From Chitinophagaceae bacterium (GTDB lineage Bacteria > Bacteroidota > Bacteroidia > Chitinophagales > Chitinophagaceae), in the NCBI GenBank assembly GCA_014379785.1, contig JACMLD010000170.1:1-8680 (forward strand): a stretch of 8,680 nucleotides of DNA, written 5' to 3'. The notes under the pieces were generated by a model. It worked only from the letters and a program-made list of their open reading frames with translations. It was not told the DNA's origin and did no database searches. Numbering within the stretch: position 1 is the first letter of the stretch; every line of letters begins with the position of its first letter. The position numbers and the translations under genes are program-made. Shown one piece after another: positions 5,494 through 8,680 of the stretch.

Positions 5494-7704
5494 CTAAAAA
5501 CCCGCTCTCAAACTCACAATCACATTGCTTCCTGCCGCCACAATGCCAGAACTATACGGCCTGTACCGCTGGTCAGTGATATTCTCCCAACCTGCAGAAA
5601 TGCCGAGGTTCTTTATCAGCTGGTAGGAAACCTTCAGATTCAAAGTGTACCAACCCGGGGAATAAGGCAACCCATTCTCGTCCTTTGCATAGATATCCGT
5701 CTTCGCCTGCTCTGATGGAGCGAGGTCCGAGTTTTCAATCTTGCTGTTGTAAAATGAAGACGCTTCCACGAAAACCTTTCCCATGCGGTAGCGAAGCATG
5801 GTACTGCCATAAAAAGGAGCGGCATGTCTCAGAGGCACCTGCTCATTCTTTACATCATCCGTTTCTTTGCCGTCAATCCAGTTTGCATGGCTTATCAGCG
5901 ACAAGCCTTTGACAATCCTGATCTCTGCACTTGCCTGTATTCCCGAAACAGTGGCCTTTGCCACATTCTGCAATGCTTCCACTCGGCTTTTGGTTCCTCC
6001 GAAAATGATGCTGTCCTGTCCATTGAATGTAAAAGGCCGGCGTACAATCGCATCATTGAGCTTTGTGTGAAAAGCACTCAGTTCAATTCTCAGCTTTCCC
6101 GCAATGTTTTTGACGATTCCGACCTCAAAGTTCCATGCATACTCAGATTTGATATCCGGATTCGGAACGGTCACATTGCCTGGCACGCTTTCAAACAGCT
6201 TGCCCACGTCATCTACATTCGGCATTCTGTAACCGGTAGACACATTGCCGCTGAATTGCCAGCTTTCAGTCGGACGATAAACGAGTCCCGCATTTCCTGT
6301 CACACCACCTTCACCAATATCCGCCTTCTGGTATGGGAACTTGATAAATGTAGTGTCGAAAGTAGCATCCAGCGTATTGTAACTATACCGAAGACCCGTC
6401 AGCAAAGTCAGCTTCGGATGAAGGTTGATCTTGTAACTGCCATACACACCCGTTGTGCTCCACTTGCTGCCATCCGGATACCGGCTCATATATGGAGTAA
6501 CAGCACCATTGCTGATATTTGTTCTTTCGCCAAAAGATCCCACTTTGTTGAACACATATTCAACTCCATAAAAAAGATTTCCTTTTCCCACTGCTTTTTC
6601 GGCATCCCAGTTAAAGCTGTATGCATCCACTGTTTCAGCCTGCAGATTGCGGTTGTTGTTTGCACGTGCTCTGTCGATCCTGCTTTCTTCATAGTTCTGA
6701 TAGGCAGCAAGAAAACGGGCCCTGTCGTACAAAGCATTTTTCTTTGAATGCACCGCCTGGAGATTATGAACTCTCCAAAGCATCGGACCATAGTTCCATT
6801 CTGCAAATCTCAGCGCGCCTGATCGATACTGAATCAGGCGATCATATCTCGGAGCGTCGCCGGTCCCGGCATACGTAAAGCTATACCGCAGGTCAAGATT
6901 CTCTGAAACCCTGAACCTGATTTTCTGCAAAATATTCAATTGATCATATCCACTGAAACGCTGTATTCTCGGATCCGAATTGGGAACAATTACATCCGTG
7001 TTTCCCTGCCTTTCAACATACTCCGGACGGAGATAACTGTCGGCTCCGCCATTTTTTCCCATTTTCAAATCGCCAAAATTGCTGTAGCTGACCGATGTGA
7101 GTGCAGACCATTTTTTTCCGCCGAGGTTGAAATCGATATGGCCGGTTTTCTCCTGATTGGCGGTTGAATAACGCGCTACCGCACTACCGGTTACCAGCAG
7201 TTTGCCTGTGGTGGAAAGCCTTGGTTTCAAAGAGGTGAAATCCATCACTCCTCCAATGGCATCACTGCCATAAACGAGTGAACCCGGACCGAAAACGACT
7301 TCAGCAGACTCTACACTGAGCGGGTCGATGCTGATGATATTCTGAAGGTTTCCACTTCTGTAAATGGCATTGTTCATTCTCACGCCATCCATTACCAGCA
7401 GCACCCGGTTTGTTGCGAAGCCACGGATCATGGGACTTCCCCCGCCGAGCTGACTCTTTTGAATAAACACGGTGCCCGACTGTCCGAGCATATCGGCAGA
7501 GGTCTGCGGGTTGTTTCTTAAGATCTGCGCCCTGCTGATTGTTGTTACCTTATTGGGAACCTCATTTAGTTTCTGTTCCCATTTATTAAAAGAAAAAATC
7601 ACTTCGTCTAATGTCTTCTCCATACGCAGTGTATCATCCTGCGCAATGCTTGTCATCGCTACACCAGAGGCGCATAGCAACGCAAGCAATTTTTTATTGC
7701 TCAT
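5494..7704 (-). CDS. TonB-dependent outer-membrane receptor
   Basis: A 736-aa receptor that would import a scarce ligand across the outer membrane using energy from TonB-ExbBD. MSNKKLLALLCASGVAMTSIA is a signal peptide ending near 21-22. TLDEVIFSFN (31-40) is a likely TonB box. The plug domain spans about 50-157, with MIRGFATNRVLLVMDGVRMN and VFGPGSLVYGSDAIGGVMDF. The rest is the 22-strand barrel, ending in the usual late motif ENITDQRYRPYSSG and a terminal Phe. It lacks the N-terminal carboxypeptidase-like domain of SusC-type receptors. GYRMPN (491-496) and VPNPDIKSE (513-521) resemble the FRAP and NPNL boxes of haem/haemoglobin receptors, and the upstream genes include a haem-binding-domain protein; haem or another iron compound is thus possible, but such motifs also occur in siderophore and cobalamin receptors. 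No cobalamin riboswitch is visible upstream. The ATG at 7704 gives a clean signal peptide. The frame is intact and the length normal. Confidence 0.93.
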   Translation of the reverse strand: MSNKKLLALLCASGVAMTSIAQDDTLRMEKTLDEVIFSFNKWEQKLNEVPNKVTTISRAQILRNNPQTSADMLGQSGTVFIQKSQLGGGSPMIRGFATNRVLLVMDGVRMNNAIYRSGNLQNIISIDPLSVESAEVVFGPGSLVYGSDAIGGVMDFTSLKPRLSTTGKLLVTGSAVARYSTANQEKTGHIDFNLGGKKWSALTSVSYSNFGDLKMGKNGGADSYLRPEYVERQGNTDVIVPNSDPRIQRFSGYDQLNILQKIRFRVSENLDLRYSFTYAGTGDAPRYDRLIQYRSGALRFAEWNYGPMLWRVHNLQAVHSKKNALYDRARFLAAYQNYEESRIDRARANNNRNLQAETVDAYSFNWDAEKAVGKGNLFYGVEYVFNKVGSFGERTNISNGAVTPYMSRYPDGSKWSTTGVYGSYKINLHPKLTLLTGLRYSYNTLDATFDTTFIKFPYQKADIGEGGVTGNAGLVYRPTESWQFSGNVSTGYRMPNVDDVGKLFESVPGNVTVPNPDIKSEYAWNFEVGIVKNIAGKLRIELSAFHTKLNDAIVRRPFTFNGQDSIIFGGTKSRVEALQNVAKATVSGIQASAEIRIVKGLSLISHANWIDGKETDDVKNEQVPLRHAAPFYGSTMLRYRMGKVFVEASSFYNSKIENSDLAPSEQAKTDIYAKDENGLPYSPGWYTLNLKVSYQLIKNLGISAGWENITDQRYRPYSSGIVAAGSNVIVSLRAGF

Positions 7705-7751
7705 GGCGGATTATTAATGGTAGTGAAATGGAGTGGAAAAAAATGAGTGCA

Positions 7752-7886
7752 GTCACCTCGACTCCGCGAAGCGGGTGGAGAGGCCCCCAACCGGTTTTCG
7801 ACAATACCATAGCGGGTGGAGAGGCCCCCGACCGCTGAAAAGGGTGTTAACAGCGGCAGGAGACCCCTCGGCAAGCTCGGGGTGAC
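7752..7886. repeat. GTCA-ended inverted repeat element with internal 41-bp duplication
   Basis: The left end (7752-7788) starts GTCACCTCGACTCCGCGAAG; the right end (7859-7886), inverted, reads GTCACCCCGAGCTTGCCGAG on the minus strand and ends GGGGTCTCC. In between, the 19-mer AGCGGGTGGAGAGGCCCCC occurs twice, at 7770-7788 and 7811-7829, a 41-bp offset, so the element looks like an inverted pair whose left unit was partly duplicated. A further small inverted repeat, CCGCTG / CAGCGG (7832-7837 and 7851-7856), lies inside. The element fills most of the 201-bp gap upstream of the TonB receptor and so lies in its leader or promoter region; no promoter could be recognised there. Confidence 0.72.
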
Positions 7887-7905
7887 GGCATTCTTGTGTA
7901 TCAAA

Positions 7906-8379
7906 TCAAATGCGCGGCGGAGGAGTGTCAACAGTTCTTAGCAAACTGCTCAGATCAGATGAATGCGGTGCGTAAAATTTTCGCGATTCGAAAGAAATAA
8001 AACCCGCATCCTTATTTGGATTTTTAAATTGAGAATTGATCAGATTGATCAGCGACACCAGGTGGTCATCGTCTTCCGTGCCTTTTCGGATTCCTTCAGC
8101 CTCCTCGATGAGTTCGGTCTCAGCGGCATCATACAAACCTGTAAAAGTATAGACATTGTTTTCGAGTTTACTGGTCTTGATGTCAAACATCATGTTGTTG
8201 ACCAGTATCTCATGATCATCCATCCAGATAACCGCATCTTTTGGAATAGTGAGGGTTTGAAGATTGCCGTTCTCCAGCTGTTCGCGCATGCGGTGACGGT
8301 TGTATGTCTTCTGGACTTCGAAAAATAGCACCAAGGCCAGGGGGATAATTCCCAGGAGAAGAAACAGGACAGTTGACAT
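7906..8379 (-). CDS. Small membrane-anchored protein of unknown function
   Basis: A 157-aa protein from the ATG at 8379; an in-frame GTG at 8418 would add 13 residues (MLICGCLRRALTK) ahead of the hydrophobic segment and is less likely. STVLFLLLGIIPLALVLFF (2-20) is a transmembrane helix or uncleaved signal anchor, followed by a positively charged stretch (KTYNRHRMR), which by the positive-inside rule favours a cytoplasmic C-terminus, though this is not certain. The soluble part contains VIWMDDHEILVNNMMFDIKT, then VYTFTGLYDAAETELIEEAE, and ends in a Pro-rich TPPPRI. From memory, small proteins with a W-x-D-D-x-E-x-x-V-N-x-x-M-F-D pattern sit upstream of TonB receptors in other Bacteroidota, but I cannot name a characterised member. 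It lies 65 bp after the haem-binding-domain gene and 201 bp before the receptor gene on the same strand, so a shared role in uptake is plausible, not shown. Confidence 0.75.
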   Translation of the reverse strand: MSTVLFLLLGIIPLALVLFFEVQKTYNRHRMREQLENGNLQTLTIPKDAVIWMDDHEILVNNMMFDIKTSKLENNVYTFTGLYDAAETELIEEAEGIRKGTEDDDHLVSLINLINSQFKNPNKDAGFISFESRKFYAPHSSDLSSLLRTVDTPPPRI

Positions 8380-8444
8380 TTTGGTTAAAGCACGTCTCAA
8401 GCAGCCACAAATTAACACTTCTCAGCCGATATTGGCGGTGGTCC

Positions 8445-8680
8445 TCACTTCTTTCTTACCAGGCTATCGATTGGATATTTTTGCTGCATCGCTTTGATGA
8501 TACCCTCGCTCCAGCCAGTCAATATCGCCCTTTGGGCGTCGGTGAGCTTTGCATCCTTGTGGATCCAGGTGTAACTCTCGAGGGGCATCTCCTTTTCTTT
8601 GACCATTTCGATCACTTCTTCCATTTTATGGTACTGGCGACGGAGATTATAAGCCGCAAAGCTGTCGAGATTGAGCTCCT
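8445..8680 (-). CDS. Haem-binding-domain protein, C-terminal part (5' end outside window)
   Basis: The minus strand is open from the right edge to a TGA at 8447-8445, giving 77 residues with no start because the gene begins outside. The sequence includes LNLDSFAAYNLRRQYHKMEE, then a short acidic/basic helix (VIEMVKEKEMPL), SYTWIHKDAKLTDAQRAILT and a basic end, LVRKK. The order LRRQYHK, MPL-x-SYT-x-IH-x-DAKL and a closing helix matches my memory of the C-terminus of the Bacteroidota haem-binding domain family (Haem_bd), small periplasmic or membrane-anchored proteins with a CxxCH haem site near the N-terminus. That CxxCH would lie beyond the edge, so haem binding cannot be confirmed here. Position ahead of a small membrane protein and a TonB receptor on the same strand is compatible with a link to haem or redox chemistry in the envelope. 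Confidence 0.8.
   Translation of the reverse strand, partial: ELNLDSFAAYNLRRQYHKMEEVIEMVKEKEMPLESYTWIHKDAKLTDAQRAILTGWSEGIIKAMQQKYPIDSLVRKK

Noticed and set aside
5824..6747. A 307-codon open frame on the plus strand opposite the TonB receptor
   Set aside because: It lies fully antisense to a clear receptor gene, has no recognisable domain, and is rich in Cys/His/Ile/Arg as expected for a shadow of the opposite-strand codons.
435..7886. CRISPR array
   Set aside because: The repeats are few, scattered, inverted and divergent, without regular spacers or cas genes.
7705..7905. Cobalamin or other riboswitch upstream of the TonB receptor
   Set aside because: The gap is taken up by the GTCA-type repeat element; no B12-box-like sequence or other known aptamer core was seen.

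Overview
The window looks like a piece of a Bacteroidota chromosome, most likely from a Chitinophagaceae-like relative. The grounds are a GldN (type IX secretion/gliding) C-terminus, a 'haem-binding domain' protein C-terminus, PorT-style outer-membrane beta-barrel sequence, a TonB-dependent receptor, start sites without clear Shine-Dalgarno sequences, and intergenic hairpin repeats with GTCATTTCGAC-type ends. The lineage call is from protein style and memory of families; no search was run.

Layout. Positions 1-357 (+) are the 3' end of gldN, followed by a strong intrinsic terminator. A gene-free stretch (about 412-779) follows. It holds three hairpin repeat units, a minus-strand terminator, a bidirectional terminator and a period-8 repeat that runs into the uvrC stop codon. 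From 5269 down to 780 (-) lies a probable four-gene operon: an ECF sigma factor, a protein with one transmembrane helix, a long Ser/Thr/Asn/Glu-rich linker and a C-terminal beta-barrel-like domain, a small lipoprotein, and uvrC. Spacings are 63, 4 and 28 bp. A repeat-bearing gap separates this from a second minus-strand group (8680 down to 5494): the C-terminus of a haem-binding-domain protein that enters from the right edge, a small membrane-anchored protein of unknown function, and a TonB-dependent outer-membrane receptor.

How the parts may work together. The ECF factor and the membrane/barrel protein form a plausible signal-transduction pair, with the barrel protein as a candidate membrane-anchored regulator of the sigma factor; the lipoprotein and the excinuclease subunit UvrC are co-transcribed by position. 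The right-hand group suggests envelope uptake, possibly of haem or another iron compound, but the receptor substrate cannot be read from the sequence.

The most notable non-coding signal is a family of short imperfect hairpins found in all three larger gene gaps (435-730, 5346-5461, 7752-7886), mostly as head-to-head inverted pairs. The 5-bp stem just inside the conserved GTC end changes in sequence from copy to copy while largely keeping its pairing. No tRNA, rRNA, CRISPR array, insertion sequence or phage gene was seen.
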